Position numbers and translations under genes: made by a program | Notes under the pieces: model-generated | Database searches by the model: none | What the model saw: the letters and a program-made list of their open reading frames with translations, nothing else | Told to the model about the DNA's origin: nothing | Assembly (NCBI RefSeq): GCF_023517795.1 | Contig: NZ_CP082928.1 | Span: 2,108,001 to 2,172,000, forward strand | Length of the DNA: 64,000 bases | Source of the DNA: Pseudomonas fulva | GTDB taxonomy: Bacteria; Pseudomonadota; Gammaproteobacteria; Pseudomonadales; Pseudomonadaceae | Direction of reading: 5' to 3' | In this document: positions 30,485-39,175 of the stretch, one piece after another | Layout of the letters: each line of letters starts with the position of its first letter | How positions within the stretch are numbered: position 1 is the first letter of the stretch

Positions 30485-31474
30485 ATGCTTCGCGAACAAG
30501 AAACCACCAGAGTGGTGAATGAAATTCGCAAGTCATTGTTACGCATGACCTTTCGGCAACTGCAGGTGTTTCGCTCGGTGTGCGACCAGCGCTCCTACAG
30601 CCGCGCCGCCGAGGAAATGGCCCTGACCCAGCCGGCGGTGAGCCTGCAGATCCGCCAGCTCGAGGAGCTGCTCGGCCAGCCGCTGTTCGACTACGTGGGC
30701 AAGAAGCTCTACCTGACCGAGGCCGCCGAAGCGCTGCAGGTGGCCAGCGAGGATATCTTCGGGCGCCTGGAGAGCCTCGACATGCAGCTCGCCGACCTCA
30801 AGGGCGCGCTGCAGGGGCAGTTGAGCCTGGCCATCGAATCCAGCGCCAAGTACTTCGTTCCCCACCTGTTCGCCGCCTTCCGCCGCGAACACCCGGAAGT
30901 CAGCCTGCAACTCACGGTGGTCAACCACACCCAGGCGGTCAGGCGGCTGAGCGCCAACCGCGACGACCTGTTGATCATGTCCCAGGTGCCATCGGACATG
31001 GCCCTGGAATTTCTGCCCTTTCTGAACAACCCGATCATCGCCGTGGCGCCCCCGGACCACCCACTTAGCCGGGCCGAGACCCTGCAATTGCAGGACCTGT
31101 GCGACTGGCCGCTGCTGGTGCGCGAGCCGGGCTCGGGTACGCGGCGCGCCTGCGAGGAGTACTGCCACCAGAAGCGCGCGCACTTCGCGCAGATCCAGGA
31201 AGTCGGCTCCATGGAGGGCCAGCGCGAGGGCGTGCTGGCCGGCCTGGGCCTGGCGCTGATCCCGCGCCACGCGGTGCGCCGCGAGCTGCAACTGGGCCTG
31301 CTGCGCGAGCTGCCGGTGGCCGAGCTGCCGCTGCTGCGCAGCTGGTGCGTGATGCACCCGCGCGGCAAATACCTGTCGCCCGTGGCCCAGGCGTTCTTCA
31401 ACTTCGTGCGCGACCAGCGCAAGCAGATCGGTGCGCTGGCCGAGCAGTTCAGTGGCGTGGGCAATTCGCTGTAG
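30485..31474 (+). CDS. pycR: LysR-family regulator PycR
   Basis: Up to 329 residues from ATG 30485. Homologues that I recall begin at RKSLxRMTxRQLQ; here the matching position is ATTCGC rather than ATG, so the real start is either 30485, a GTG at 30512 or 30515, or the ATG at 30545 (MTFRQLQVFRSVCDQ, 309 aa). The LysR HTH is SYSRAAEEMALTQPAVSLQI. Effector domain of normal length (PSDMALEFLPFLNNPIIAVA; GLGLALIPRHAV). Divergent from pycA with 148 bp between starts; expected to regulate pyruvate carboxylase genes. Confidence 0.87.
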   Translation: MLREQETTRVVNEIRKSLLRMTFRQLQVFRSVCDQRSYSRAAEEMALTQPAVSLQIRQLEELLGQPLFDYVGKKLYLTEAAEALQVASEDIFGRLESLDMQLADLKGALQGQLSLAIESSAKYFVPHLFAAFRREHPEVSLQLTVVNHTQAVRRLSANRDDLLIMSQVPSDMALEFLPFLNNPIIAVAPPDHPLSRAETLQLQDLCDWPLLVREPGSGTRRACEEYCHQKRAHFAQIQEVGSMEGQREGVLAGLGLALIPRHAVRRELQLGLLRELPVAELPLLRSWCVMHPRGKYLSPVAQAFFNFVRDQRKQIGALAEQFSGVGNSL

Positions 31475-31479
31475 GGCTT

Positions 31480-31489
31480 TCGTATATGA
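31480..31489. promoter_or_regulatory. Possible GntR operator upstream of the GntR gene
   Basis: tcgtatatga, nearly palindromic, 31 bases before the TTG start of the GntR regulator. It differs by one base from the perfect palindrome tcgtatacga at 43071 in front of the hydroxyproline deaminase gene. Confidence 0.45.
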
Positions 31490-31519
31490 TGGCCAGAGCT
31501 ATTGTTTGGCAGGTGCCAA

Positions 31520-32191
31520 TTGCCCTTATCCCCTGAAAATGCGCCCAATCTGGGTATCGTGCCGTCCACGTCGGAGGTGATCACCCGGCACCTGCGCGAC
31601 GCCATCGTCGCCGGGCGTTTCGCCGAGGACGAGCCGATCCGCCAGGACGAGATCGCCCGGCTGTTCAACGTCAGCAAGATTCCCGTGCGCGAGGCGCTCA
31701 AGCGCCTGGAAGCCGAGGGCCTGGTGGTGTTCCAGCGCAACCGCGGGGCGATGGTCACGCGTATCGCCGAGGCCGAGCTGGCGCAGATGTTCGAGGTGCG
31801 CATCCTGCTCGAGGACAAGGCGCTGCGCCTGGCGATCCCCAATATGACCGACGTGACCTTCGCCGAAGCCGAGCGCATCTGCACGGCGTTCATCGGCGAG
31901 CACGACGTCGGCCGCTGGGCTGCACTCAACTGGGCGCTGCACGCCTGCCTTTACGAGCCGGCGCAGCGGCCCTATCTGGTCAACCTGATCCGCTCGATCC
32001 ACGACAAGCTGGAGCGCTACCTGCGCCTGCAGATGAGCCTGTCCGAGGGCAAGGATCGCGCCGATCTCGAACACCGCGAGATCATCGCCGCCTGCCAGGC
32101 CGGGAACGTGGAACGCGCCGCGGCGCTACTGGAGCAGCACATTACCGGCGTGTGCCGGAGCTTGTTCGAGCATTTGCCTGGGCGGCGGTGA
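31520..32191 (+). CDS. GntR-family (FadR/FCD) regulator
   Basis: 223 residues from a TTG at 31520, which has caggt seven bases upstream; another TTG at 31502 is possible. The winged HTH is ITRHLRDAIVAGRFAEDEPI and RQDEIARLFNVSKIPVREAL; the C-terminal helical FCD domain (EVRILLEDKALRLAI, RWAALNWALHACLY, HREIIAACQAGNVERAAALL) includes candidate metal ligands (His and Asp). Members sense small acids. Follows pycR by 45 bp on the same strand. A tcgtatatga sequence in its promoter matches a palindrome in front of the hydroxyproline deaminase gene. Confidence 0.87.
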   Translation: MPLSPENAPNLGIVPSTSEVITRHLRDAIVAGRFAEDEPIRQDEIARLFNVSKIPVREALKRLEAEGLVVFQRNRGAMVTRIAEAELAQMFEVRILLEDKALRLAIPNMTDVTFAEAERICTAFIGEHDVGRWAALNWALHACLYEPAQRPYLVNLIRSIHDKLERYLRLQMSLSEGKDRADLEHREIIAACQAGNVERAAALLEQHITGVCRSLFEHLPGRR

Positions 32192-32221
32192 GTCGGCAGC
32201 CCGTAAGGCAGAGCCATATTT

Positions 32222-32288
32222 TGTGGGAGCGGGCCATGCCCGCGAAAGAATCGCGGGCATGGCCTGGGCGTCCCCGCCCGCTCCCACA
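32222..32288. repeat. REP-like palindrome, copy 5
   Basis: tgtgggagcgggccatgcccgcg, inner cgcgaaagaatcgcg hairpin, ggcctgggcgtccccgcccg, and terminal ctcccaca. Lies between convergent GntR and L,D-transpeptidase genes. Confidence 0.8.
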
Positions 32289-32298
32289 GGATCATTCG

Positions 32299-33912
32299 CT
32301 AAATCCGATTCGACGCCTCCAGCGCCTTGAGCAAGCGCGCGTCGTGCCCGTAGATGTCCGGGCGGAACTGCACCGTCCCGTCAGCGCCGACCTGGGCCGT
32401 CCAGTAGGCCATCAGGATCGGCACCGGCTGCGGCAGGTCGGCGCGCAGGGTGCGGCCGCTGTCCCACTGCTTGGTAATCCGCGCCCGCTCGCCGGGCGAG
32501 GCGCTGGCGAGCAGTTGGTCGACCAGCTCGGTGACCCGCTCGACCCGCACGCAACCCGAGCTGAACAAGCGCGGCAGGTTGTCGAACAGGCGCTGGCTCG
32601 GGGTGTCGTGCAGGTACACCGAGAACGGGTTGGGGAAGCGGATCGCCACCTTGCCCAGCGGGCTGTGGGCGCCTGCCGACTGACGCACCATCACCCGCCC
32701 GGGGCGCTCCCAGTCGACGCCCCGCGGGTCCACCGGATTGCCTTCGTAGTCGATCACCTGCATATGGTTGGCGGCCAGGTAGCCGGCGGCGTCACGGCGC
32801 AGCTCGGGCAGCTTGTCCTCCTTCAGGATGGTCGGCGGAATGGTCCAGGTCGGGTTGAGCGTCAGGTGGGTGATGCGCGAGCGCAGCAGCGGCGTCGGCC
32901 GGGCCGGGCGACCGACCTGGGTGCGCGCCTGCCAGGTGACGGCGTGGTCACGCAGGAACATCACCTCGGCACCCGCCACGTCGATCAGCACGCTGGTTGG
33001 CTCGATCTCGTGGGACAGCCAGCGCAGGCGCTCCAGGTTGATGCGGATCTGGTCCATGCGCTCGCTGGCCGACCGGTTCAGCTCGGCCAGGGTCCCGGGG
33101 CCGACCACGCCGTCGGGCTTGAGCAGGTGGTTGCGCTGGAAGGCCTTGACCGCCTCCACCAACGCCGTGGAATACACCGAGGTTTCCTCGACGACCAGCG
33201 CCGGCGCGCCCTGGGACAGATCACCATGCAGTTGCAGGCGCTGCTCCAGCAAGGGCACCCGGCCATCCACGGCGCCAGGCTTGAGCAGCGTACCGCCGGG
33301 AATCGCCAGCCACTGCGGCAGCTCCTGGCGGCGTAGTTCGGCGTAGCGCTGGCGCAATTGCTGGTAGGGACCGAAGTCCGGCCGCGCCTGGGCAAAGGCC
33401 TGCGCCGGATCACCCAGCCCCGCCTGGGCGACGGCCAGCAGCGGCGCCTGGCTCTGCTGGACGGCCATGCTCTCGGGCTCCCACAGCGGCTCGACCTTGG
33501 CCTGCTCCAGGCGCCCGTAGGCCAGGTCCCGCAGGGCCTGCAGATACGCCGTGGTGGCGAGCACCTCGACACAGGCCGCGAGGCGTGGCGACGGGTCGCC
33601 GACCGCCGCCAGCTCGCGCAGCGGCTCCAGGTGATAGGCACGGGGCTCCAGGCCATCGTCGGCCAATGCCTCCAGCTGGATGAACAACAGGGGCAGATTG
33701 TCCCTGTTCCACACCGGCTGGGCGCCACGTAGCAGGTAGAACGGCTCCAGCCACTCGCGATCCTTGGCGGACAGCTGGAGCATGGGCGTCACACAGCTCA
33801 GCCCAGGCTCGGCAAGCTGCTCCTGAAGCGGGCTGGGCGGCGGCGCATCGGCCAGCGCCAGGGGTGCCGTCAGGGCCAGGGCCCAGGCAGCGGTTACAGA
33901 GGGAGAAAACAA
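32299..33912 (-). CDS. Murein L,D-transpeptidase, LdtD (YcbB) type
   Basis: 537 residues from a TTG at 33912 (ggag eight bases upstream), which gives a signal peptide ending at LALADA; the open frame to 33972 lacks a good start. Order: N-terminal scaffold, a peptidoglycan-binding repeat near residue 245-285 (EAVKAFQRNHLLKPDGVVGP), then the YkuD catalytic domain with SSGCVRVE (nucleophile Cys) and the preceding His region (PFSVYLHDTPSQRLFD). Forms 3-3 cross-links in periplasmic peptidoglycan. Length is slightly below E. coli LdtD (615). Divergent from another L,D-transpeptidase-like gene. Confidence 0.9.
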   Translation of the reverse strand: MFSPSVTAAWALALTAPLALADAPPPSPLQEQLAEPGLSCVTPMLQLSAKDREWLEPFYLLRGAQPVWNRDNLPLLFIQLEALADDGLEPRAYHLEPLRELAAVGDPSPRLAACVEVLATTAYLQALRDLAYGRLEQAKVEPLWEPESMAVQQSQAPLLAVAQAGLGDPAQAFAQARPDFGPYQQLRQRYAELRRQELPQWLAIPGGTLLKPGAVDGRVPLLEQRLQLHGDLSQGAPALVVEETSVYSTALVEAVKAFQRNHLLKPDGVVGPGTLAELNRSASERMDQIRINLERLRWLSHEIEPTSVLIDVAGAEVMFLRDHAVTWQARTQVGRPARPTPLLRSRITHLTLNPTWTIPPTILKEDKLPELRRDAAGYLAANHMQVIDYEGNPVDPRGVDWERPGRVMVRQSAGAHSPLGKVAIRFPNPFSVYLHDTPSQRLFDNLPRLFSSGCVRVERVTELVDQLLASASPGERARITKQWDSGRTLRADLPQPVPILMAYWTAQVGADGTVQFRPDIYGHDARLLKALEASNRI

Positions 33913-34083
33913 GGCGCCGCTCCAATTTACGACAGAGTGAATGACAGCCCGTCGGAACGGCCCACGGGACAAGGGAACTCGGCTGCTAGAATCGCGGGCT
34001 TTGTTGTGCCCGCATCGCCTGGCGAAGGCGCGTCCCCTCGATGGCCGAAGCGTCCATCGAGGGCTGAAGCTCTGAGACTTGAA

Positions 34084-34797
34084 ATGATGACCACGATTCA
34101 GCGAATTTGCTTAGCCTTTCTTTGCCTGGCGTTGCCCGTTCCATCGGTGATCGCCGCTACCCTGGCGCCGGATCCCCTGCTCGAGGGGCTGTCGGCTCAG
34201 GCCCCGGCGCTCGACCGTAAGGTCCTCAATCACGCCCTCGATGCGATGCGCTGCGCCATCAACAATGGTGCCGTGCCGGCCCAGCGTCTGGCCGTGATCG
34301 ACTTCTCCAAACCCTCCAGCGACCGCCGCCTGTGGATCTTCGACCTGTCTAGCAAGCGCGTGCTGCTCCACGACTTGGTCGCCCACGGCCAGCAGTCCGG
34401 CGACAACTTCGCCACGCGTTTCTCCAACCGCGAAGGCAGCCATCAGTCCAGCATCGGCCTGTTCCGCACCAGCGAAAGCTACACCGGCAAACACGGCTAC
34501 TCGCTGCGCATGGATGGCCTGGAGCCCGGCTTCAACGACCTGGCCCGTCAACGCGCCATCGTCATCCACCCCGCCGACTACGTGAACCCCGCCTGGATCA
34601 AGACCCAGGGCCGCATCGGCCGCAGCCAGGGCTGCCCGGCGGTACGCCCGGAAGTGGCGCGCATGGTGGTAGACAGCCTCAAGGGTGGGCAATTCATGTT
34701 TTCGTATTACCCGGACAAGCGTTGGCTAAAGGGCTCGGCGTTCATCAACTGCAAGCCGGCCCTGGTCGCCGGGATCGTCAGCGCCAAAGAGGGCTGA
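34084..34797 (+). CDS. Small murein L,D-transpeptidase catalytic-domain protein
   Basis: 237 residues from ATG 34084 (34087 also possible) with a signal peptide (RICLAFLCLALPVPSVIA). Family landmarks: RLWIFDLSSKRVLLHDLVAH, HQSSIGLFRTSESY, GKHGYSLRMDGLEPG, AIVIHPADYV and GRIGRSQGCPAVRP with the catalytic Cys. Belongs to the YkuD-related family often annotated as murein L,D-transpeptidase catalytic domain. Divergent from the LdtD-type gene with 171 bp between starts. The exact cross-linking role is unknown. Confidence 0.85.
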   Translation: MMTTIQRICLAFLCLALPVPSVIAATLAPDPLLEGLSAQAPALDRKVLNHALDAMRCAINNGAVPAQRLAVIDFSKPSSDRRLWIFDLSSKRVLLHDLVAHGQQSGDNFATRFSNREGSHQSSIGLFRTSESYTGKHGYSLRMDGLEPGFNDLARQRAIVIHPADYVNPAWIKTQGRIGRSQGCPAVRPEVARMVVDSLKGGQFMFSYYPDKRWLKGSAFINCKPALVAGIVSAKEG

Positions 34798-34819
34798 AAT
34801 TCGATAGCGCGACCGAATT

Positions 34820-34837
34820 GGTGGGCTAGAGCCCACC
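34820..34837. repeat. Short ggtgggct palindrome
   Basis: ggtgggct-ag-agcccacc, the same core as the paired elements at 54035-54100. Confidence 0.6.
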
Positions 34838-34890
34838 TTACGGGGCGCAATAGATGTTTCCACCCAAGCGTGACGAAAGGCCTGGATCAC

Positions 34891-34976
34891 TATGCCGATT
34901 TCGTCATCGCACCCGCGCAAATCCTTCAAGCCGGATGGCCCGCCTCGCGTCACCCTGTAGCCATTCAATCGGCATA
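34891..34976. promoter_or_regulatory. Distant inverted repeat upstream of the hydroxyproline epimerase gene
   Basis: tatgccgatt (34891-34900) and its exact reverse complement aatcggcata (34967-34976), 66 bases apart, end 14 bases before the start codon. A regulator site or looping site is possible. The same 10-mer occurs once more at 5363-5372 in front of aspA. Confidence 0.4.
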
Positions 34977-34990
34977 CAGGCGCAGCGCCC

Positions 34991-36064
34991 ATGAAACGCA
35001 TCGAAGTGATCGACTCCCACACCGGCGGCGAGCCGACGCGGCTGGTGATAAACGGCTTTCCTGACCTGGGCTCCGGCAGCATGGCCGAGCGCAAACAGCT
35101 GCTGGCCAGCGAGCATGATCACTGGCGCGCCGCGGCGGTGCTCGAGCCGCGGGGCAGCGACGTGCTGGTCGGCGCCCTGCTCTGCGAGCCGGTGGACCCT
35201 GCCGCCTGTGCCGGGGTGATCTTCTTCAACAACACCGGCTACCTCGGCATGTGCGGCCACGGCACCATCGGCCTGGTGGTGTCGCTGGCCCATATGGGCC
35301 GCATCGGGCCCGGTGTGCACCGGATCGAAACGCCGGTGGGCACCGTGGAGGCGACCCTGCATGGGGACCGCTCGGTGAGCGTGCGCAACGTGCCGTCCTA
35401 CCGCTATCGCCAGGCCGTCGAGCTGCAGGTGCCGGGCTACGGCCTGGTGCGCGGCGATATCGCCTGGGGCGGCAATTGGTTCTTCCTGATCGCCGACCAC
35501 GGCCAACGCATCGCCGGCGACAACGTCGAAGCGCTGACCGCCTACACCCACGCGGTGCAGAAAGCGCTGCAAGACCAGGGCATTGGCGGTGAAGACGGCG
35601 GCCTGATCGACCATATCGAGCTGTTTGCCGAAAATGAACAGCCGGAAGGCTCGCAGCCAAGCGTCGCGAGCGAAGAGGAGGCAAGGCGGGAGCTGGCGAA
35701 AAAGCGCAGTTTACTGGCCGTAAATGAGCATTTTTCGCCAGTTCCCAACGCCGCATCATCGAGCGCAGCAGCTTCGCTGCGAGCCCACAGCAGGAATTTC
35801 GTGCTGTGTCCGGGCAAGGCTTACGACCGTTCTCCGTGTGGCACCGGCACCAGTGCCAAGCTGGCCTGCCTGGCCGCCGATGGCAAGCTGCAGCCCGGCG
35901 AAATCTGGCGCCAGGCCAGCGTGATCGGCAGCCTGTTCGAAGGCTCGTACCAGTGGCTGGGCGACAAGGTGATTCCGACCATCCGCGGTCGCGCCCATAT
36001 CAGCGCCGAGGCCACCCTGCTGCTCGAACAGGACGACCCGTTCGCCTGGGGCATCCGCCCGTGA
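34991..36064 (+). CDS. lhpA: 4-hydroxyproline 2-epimerase with an in-frame insertion
   Basis: 357 residues; the family is usually about 310. It interconverts trans-4-hydroxy-L-proline and cis-4-hydroxy-D-proline using two Cys: Cys88 in [12 protein letters not shown] and Cys283 in [12 protein letters not shown]. Residues 220-265 ([10 protein letters not shown]... to ...SLRA) are extra: relatives run from HIELFA almost directly to [10 protein letters not shown]. Removing the 46 residues places the second Cys at 237, close to the usual 236. The extra DNA has terminal inverted repeats. Whether the protein still folds is open, since the loop lies between the domains. First gene of the dehydrogenase operon; the stop overlaps the next start. 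Confidence 0.9.
   Translation: MKRIEVIDSHTGGEPTRLVINGFPDLGSGSMAERKQLLASEHDHWRAAAVLEPRGSDVLVGALLCEPVDPAACAGVIFFNNTGYLGMCGHGTIGLVVSLAHMGRIGPGVHRIETPVGTVEATLHGDRSVSVRNVPSYRYRQAVELQVPGYGLVRGDIAWGGNWFFLIADHGQRIAGDNVEALTAYTHAVQKALQDQGIGGEDGGLIDHIELFAENEQPEGSQPSVASEEEARRELAKKRSLLAVNEHFSPVPNAASSSAAASLRAHSRNFVLCPGKAYDRSPCGTGTSAKLACLAADGKLQPGEIWRQASVIGSLFEGSYQWLGDKVIPTIRGRAHISAEATLLLEQDDPFAWGIRP
35648..35785. mobile_element. MITE-like element inserted in the epimerase gene
   Basis: 138 bp (46 codons, no stop in the gene frame). Ends are ggctcgcagccaagc (35648-35662) and gcttcgctgcgagcc (35771-35785), inverted repeats with one mismatch. Inside is a second palindrome, ctggcgaaaaa (35693-35703) with tttttcgccag (35731-35741), plus tttac/gtaaa within it. 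No coding capacity. A 5-base direct repeat acagc flanks at 35638 and 35787, which may or may not be a target duplication. Confidence 0.7.
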
Positions 36065-37176
36065 CGCCGACGCGGGTCGCCGATGTGATCGTCATCGGCG
36101 CCGGCATCATCGGCGCCGCCTGCGCCCGCGAACTGGCCTGCCGCGGCCAGCAGGTGCTGGTGATCGACGCCGGCCTGCACGGCGCCACCGCCGCCGGCAT
36201 GGGCCACCTGCTGGTGCTCGACGACAACCAGGCCGAACTGGACATCAGCCGCTACTCGGTGCGCCGCTGGCGCGAGCTGGGCCCGCAACTGCCCGACGAC
36301 TGCGCGTATCGCAACAACGGCACGCTGTGGCTGGCCGCCAACGAAGAAGAACTGGCGAGCGCGCAAGCCAAGTGCATCAACCTGCGCGGTGAAGGTATCC
36401 GCTGCGAGATGGTGCCCGGCCACGCGCTGCAGGCGCTGGAGCCGATCCTGCGCGAAGGCCTGCATGGCGCCCTGCGCCTGCCGGACGACGGCATTCTCTA
36501 CGCGCCGAATACCGCGCGCTGGCTGCTCGACGAGCCGCGCATACGCCAGCGCCGCGCACGGGTGGTCGAGCTGGCCGGCAACCGCGTGCGCCTGGAAGAC
36601 GGCCACTGGCTGGGCGCCGATGCCGTGCTGCTGGCCAACGGCATCCAGGCCGTGGAGCTATGCCCGGCGCTGCCCATCACGGCGAAGAAAGGCCACCTGC
36701 TGATCACCGACCGCTACCCGCACCCGGTCACCCACACCATTACCGAGCTGAGCTACCTGACCAGTGTGCACAACAGCAGTGGCGCCTCGGTGGCCTGCAA
36801 TATCCAGCCTCGGCCGACCGGCCAGCTGTTCATCGGCACCTCACGGCAGTTCGACAACCAGGACCCCGAGGTGGATGGCTGGCTGCTGGCGCGCATGCTC
36901 AAGCACGCCGCGAGCTACGCGCCGGGGCTGGCACGACTCAATGGCATCCGCGCCTGGGCGGGCTTTCGCGCCGCCACGCCCGACGGCATGCCGCTGATCG
37001 GCGAGCACCCGGCGCAGCCTGGCCTGTGGCTGGCGGTCGGCCACGAAGGGCTGGGTGTTACCGCTGCGCCGGGTACTGCCGATCTGCTCGCCGCCCTGCT
37101 GTTCAACGAGGCCACGCCGATACCCGCGGCCGCCTATTCACCGCTGCGTTACCTCGGAGCACCCGCCCATGCCTGA
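36061..37176 (+). CDS. D-hydroxyproline dehydrogenase, DAO-type FAD subunit
   Basis: 371 residues from a GTG at 36061 that overlaps the epimerase stop. FAD-dependent D-amino-acid-oxidase fold: [19 protein letters not shown] (dinucleotide loop), [33 protein letters not shown], and C-terminal [20 protein letters not shown]. It oxidises cis-4-hydroxy-D-proline to 1-pyrroline-4-hydroxy-2-carboxylate, as part of a three-subunit enzyme with the two genes that follow (LhpBEF-type in P. aeruginosa, as I recall). Membrane-associated electron transfer is likely but not visible. Confidence 0.88.
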   Translation: MTPTRVADVIVIGAGIIGAACARELACRGQQVLVIDAGLHGATAAGMGHLLVLDDNQAELDISRYSVRRWRELGPQLPDDCAYRNNGTLWLAANEEELASAQAKCINLRGEGIRCEMVPGHALQALEPILREGLHGALRLPDDGILYAPNTARWLLDEPRIRQRRARVVELAGNRVRLEDGHWLGADAVLLANGIQAVELCPALPITAKKGHLLITDRYPHPVTHTITELSYLTSVHNSSGASVACNIQPRPTGQLFIGTSRQFDNQDPEVDGWLLARMLKHAASYAPGLARLNGIRAWAGFRAATPDGMPLIGEHPAQPGLWLAVGHEGLGVTAAPGTADLLAALLFNEATPIPAAAYSPLRYLGAPAHA

Positions 37177-37405
37177 CCTGCATCTCGACGGCCGACCGCT
37201 CAGGGTGGCGCCCGGTACCACGGTGGCCGCCGCCCTGGCGCTGGGCGGCGATGGCAGTGCGCGCACCTCGGTGAGCGGCGGGCGGCGGGCGCCGCTGTGC
37301 GGCATGGGCGTGTGCCAGGAATGCCGGGTGACCATCGACGGCCTGCGTCGCCTGGCCTGCCAGACCCTGTGCCGCGACGGCATGCAAGTGGAGACCCGGC
37401 CATGA
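37169..37405 (+). CDS. D-hydroxyproline dehydrogenase, small 2Fe-2S subunit
   Basis: 78 residues, ATG overlapping the upstream stop. Ferredoxin-like: RAPLCGMGVCQECRVTIDG and LACQTLC hold the four Cys of a 2Fe-2S cluster (CX4CX2C...C). Similar to the HcnA-type small subunit of hydrogen cyanide synthase and octopine oxidases. Passes electrons between the two flavoprotein subunits. The start of the next gene overlaps its stop. Confidence 0.88.
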   Translation: MPDLHLDGRPLRVAPGTTVAAALALGGDGSARTSVSGGRRAPLCGMGVCQECRVTIDGLRRLACQTLCRDGMQVETRP

Positions 37406-38661
37406 ACCGCAGCACCGAGGTGCTGATCATCGGTGCGGGCCCGGCCGGCCTGTCCGCCGCCCTGGCCGCGGCCAGGGATGGCGCCCGGGTGGTGCTGATC
37501 GACGACAACCCACTGCCCGGCGGGCAGATCTGGCGTCAGGGCGCTGGGGCCAGGGTGCCCGCCCAGGCGCACCGGCTGCGCGACGCTGTGGATAACCACG
37601 CCACCATCGAGCGCCATGCCGCCACGCGCGTGGTGGCCAGAGCCGGCAGCGCCGCCTTGCTGGTCGAGGATGCCGGGCGCGGCTGGGTGATCGGCTACCA
37701 GCGGTTGATCCTGTGCACCGGCGCGCGGGAGTTGTTACTGCCCTTTCCCGGCTGGACGCTGCCCGGTGTTACCGGCGCCGGCGGCTTGCAGGCGCTGATC
37801 AAGGGCGGGTTGCCGGTGGCAGGCGAGCGCACCGTGATCGCCGGTAGCGGCCCGCTGCTGCTGGCCAGCGCAAGCAGCGCAAAACAGGCTGGCGGCCGCG
37901 TGCTGCGCATTGCCGAGCAGGCGCCCGCCGCTGCCGTCGCTGCCTTCGCCCTGCAACTGCCGCGCTGGCCGCACAAATGGCTGCAGTCCTTCGGCCTGTT
38001 CGATCGCGGCTATCGCCCCGGCACGCGAGTCATCGCTGCGCTGGGCACGGAGCGCCTGGAAGGCGTGCGCCTGCAGCGTGGCAGCCAGGTCGAGGAGTTG
38101 GCATGCGAGCGGCTGGCCTGCGGCTTCGGCCTGATCGCCAACACCGAGCTGGGACAGGCCCTTGGCTGTGCACTGGGTAACAACGCCATTGCCGTGGATA
38201 CCTGGCAGGCGACCAGCGTGGCGGGCATCCATGCAGCCGGCGAATGCACCGGCTTCGGTGGCAGCGAGCTGGCGCTGGTCGAGGGGCGCATCGCCGGGCA
38301 TGTCGCGGCCGGCAACCGCGAGGCCGCGCGGCGGCTGTGGCCGGCCCGCGCCCGCTGGCAGCGTTTTGCCGCTGCGTTGCTGCGCTACTTCGCCCTCGAT
38401 CCGGCCATCAAGCGCCTGGCCGAACCGAACACCCTGCTCTGTCGCTGCGAAGACGTGCCCTATGGTGCCGTGCACACGCATGGCAGCTGGCGCGAGGCGA
38501 AACTGGCAACCCGCTGCGGCATGGGCGCCTGCCAGGGCCGGGTATGCGGTGCCGCTGCCCAACATCTGTTCGGCTGGCAGCCAACGGCGCCCCGGCCGCC
38601 CTACAGCCCGGCACGCATCGACACCCTCATCAGGCTGGAAGAAGCGTCCCAGAGCGGCTGA
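37402..38661 (+). CDS. D-hydroxyproline dehydrogenase, HcnB-type FAD/Fe-S subunit
   Basis: 419 residues. Pyridine-nucleotide-disulfide-type FAD protein: EVLIIGAGPAGLSAALAAARD, DNPLPGGQIWRQG, ILCTGARELLLPFPGWTLPG, GIHAAGECTGFGG. A C-terminal BFD-like Cys cluster (LLCRCEDV and CGMGACQGRVCG) can bind a 2Fe-2S centre. Third subunit of the dehydrogenase, coupled to the small subunit by an ATGA overlap. Same architecture as octopine oxidase and HcnB; the neighbours make hydroxyproline the likely substrate. Confidence 0.88.
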   Translation: MNRSTEVLIIGAGPAGLSAALAAARDGARVVLIDDNPLPGGQIWRQGAGARVPAQAHRLRDAVDNHATIERHAATRVVARAGSAALLVEDAGRGWVIGYQRLILCTGARELLLPFPGWTLPGVTGAGGLQALIKGGLPVAGERTVIAGSGPLLLASASSAKQAGGRVLRIAEQAPAAAVAAFALQLPRWPHKWLQSFGLFDRGYRPGTRVIAALGTERLEGVRLQRGSQVEELACERLACGFGLIANTELGQALGCALGNNAIAVDTWQATSVAGIHAAGECTGFGGSELALVEGRIAGHVAAGNREAARRLWPARARWQRFAAALLRYFALDPAIKRLAEPNTLLCRCEDVPYGAVHTHGSWREAKLATRCGMGACQGRVCGAAAQHLFGWQPTAPRPPYSPARIDTLIRLEEASQSG

Positions 38662-38714
38662 GATGGGAATGAATCCTGTTTTCTCCCCTTCCGCCCGGGC
38701 AGCACACATCAAAC

Positions 38715-38741
38715 GGTAACAAAACGGGTAGTGCGGTAACG
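38715..38741. promoter_or_regulatory. Candidate CbrB binding sites upstream of the Crc-family RNA
   Basis: cggtaaca and cggtaacg occur as direct repeats with GTAAC at 38716-38720 and 38736-38740, 20 bp apart, about 105-125 bp before the predicted RNA start. GTAACA matches the CbrB subsite consensus as I remember it (TGTTAC/GTAACA). Confidence 0.55.
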
Positions 38742-38815
38742 CTTTTGTGCTCCGAAGCCCATTCTGAAAAACGCAGAAAACACTAAGTGATTGATAAATA
38801 TAGATATTCTAAAAC

Positions 38816-38831
38816 TGGCACAGGTTATGCT
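38816..38831 (+). promoter_or_regulatory. Sigma-54 promoter of the Crc-family RNA
   Basis: tggcacaggttatgct: -24 GG at 38817-38818 and -12 GC at 38829-38830, spaced exactly 12 bases; one mismatch to TTGCT. Predicted start at the G of gcacaacaaa (38841). Confidence 0.8.
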
Positions 38832-38840
38832 CTATGTCTC

Positions 38841-39175
38841 GCACAACAAAAATAACAAGACACATCTGATAACAAGAACAAGACAACGGCTCTAGCATAA
38901 GAAAGACAAGAACGCAGAGACGCAGCTAACTGATTTCTTTGGAGAGGACCGCCCTCGGGCTTGTACCGCAACCGGGTCGAGAACAATAAAACTGCTTTGC
39001 AAGGCAGCGACAGACGGGTTGGATCTCAGGATCACGGCAACATCAGCGTCCAAACAAATCCGTTCGCTCTTGGCCTCCTTTGGAGGCCTCGGCTAAAACA
39101 AGAACAACAGGCCGGTAGCACTAATAAGAACGATGATTCGAACAAGATTTGGGGGAGCTTCGGCTCCCCCTTCTG
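38841..39175 (+). ncRNA. CrcZ/CrcY/CrcX-family small RNA (Hfq/Crc sequestration)
   Basis: About 335 nt from the predicted sigma-54 start to a strong terminator (gggggagc-ttc-ggctccccc type, 39151-39170, then ttct). It opens gcacaacaaa, as I recall for CrcZ, and carries six or more AANAANAA catabolite-activity motifs: 38845, 38851, 38871, 38982, 39097 and 39123. An internal hairpin ggcctcc-ttt-ggaggcc lies at 39072-39088. Known members are induced by CbrAB under poor carbon supply and titrate Hfq/Crc away from target mRNAs. CrcZ normally sits near cbrB/pcnB, so this copy is more likely CrcY or CrcX, or a relocated paralogue. Confidence 0.85.
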
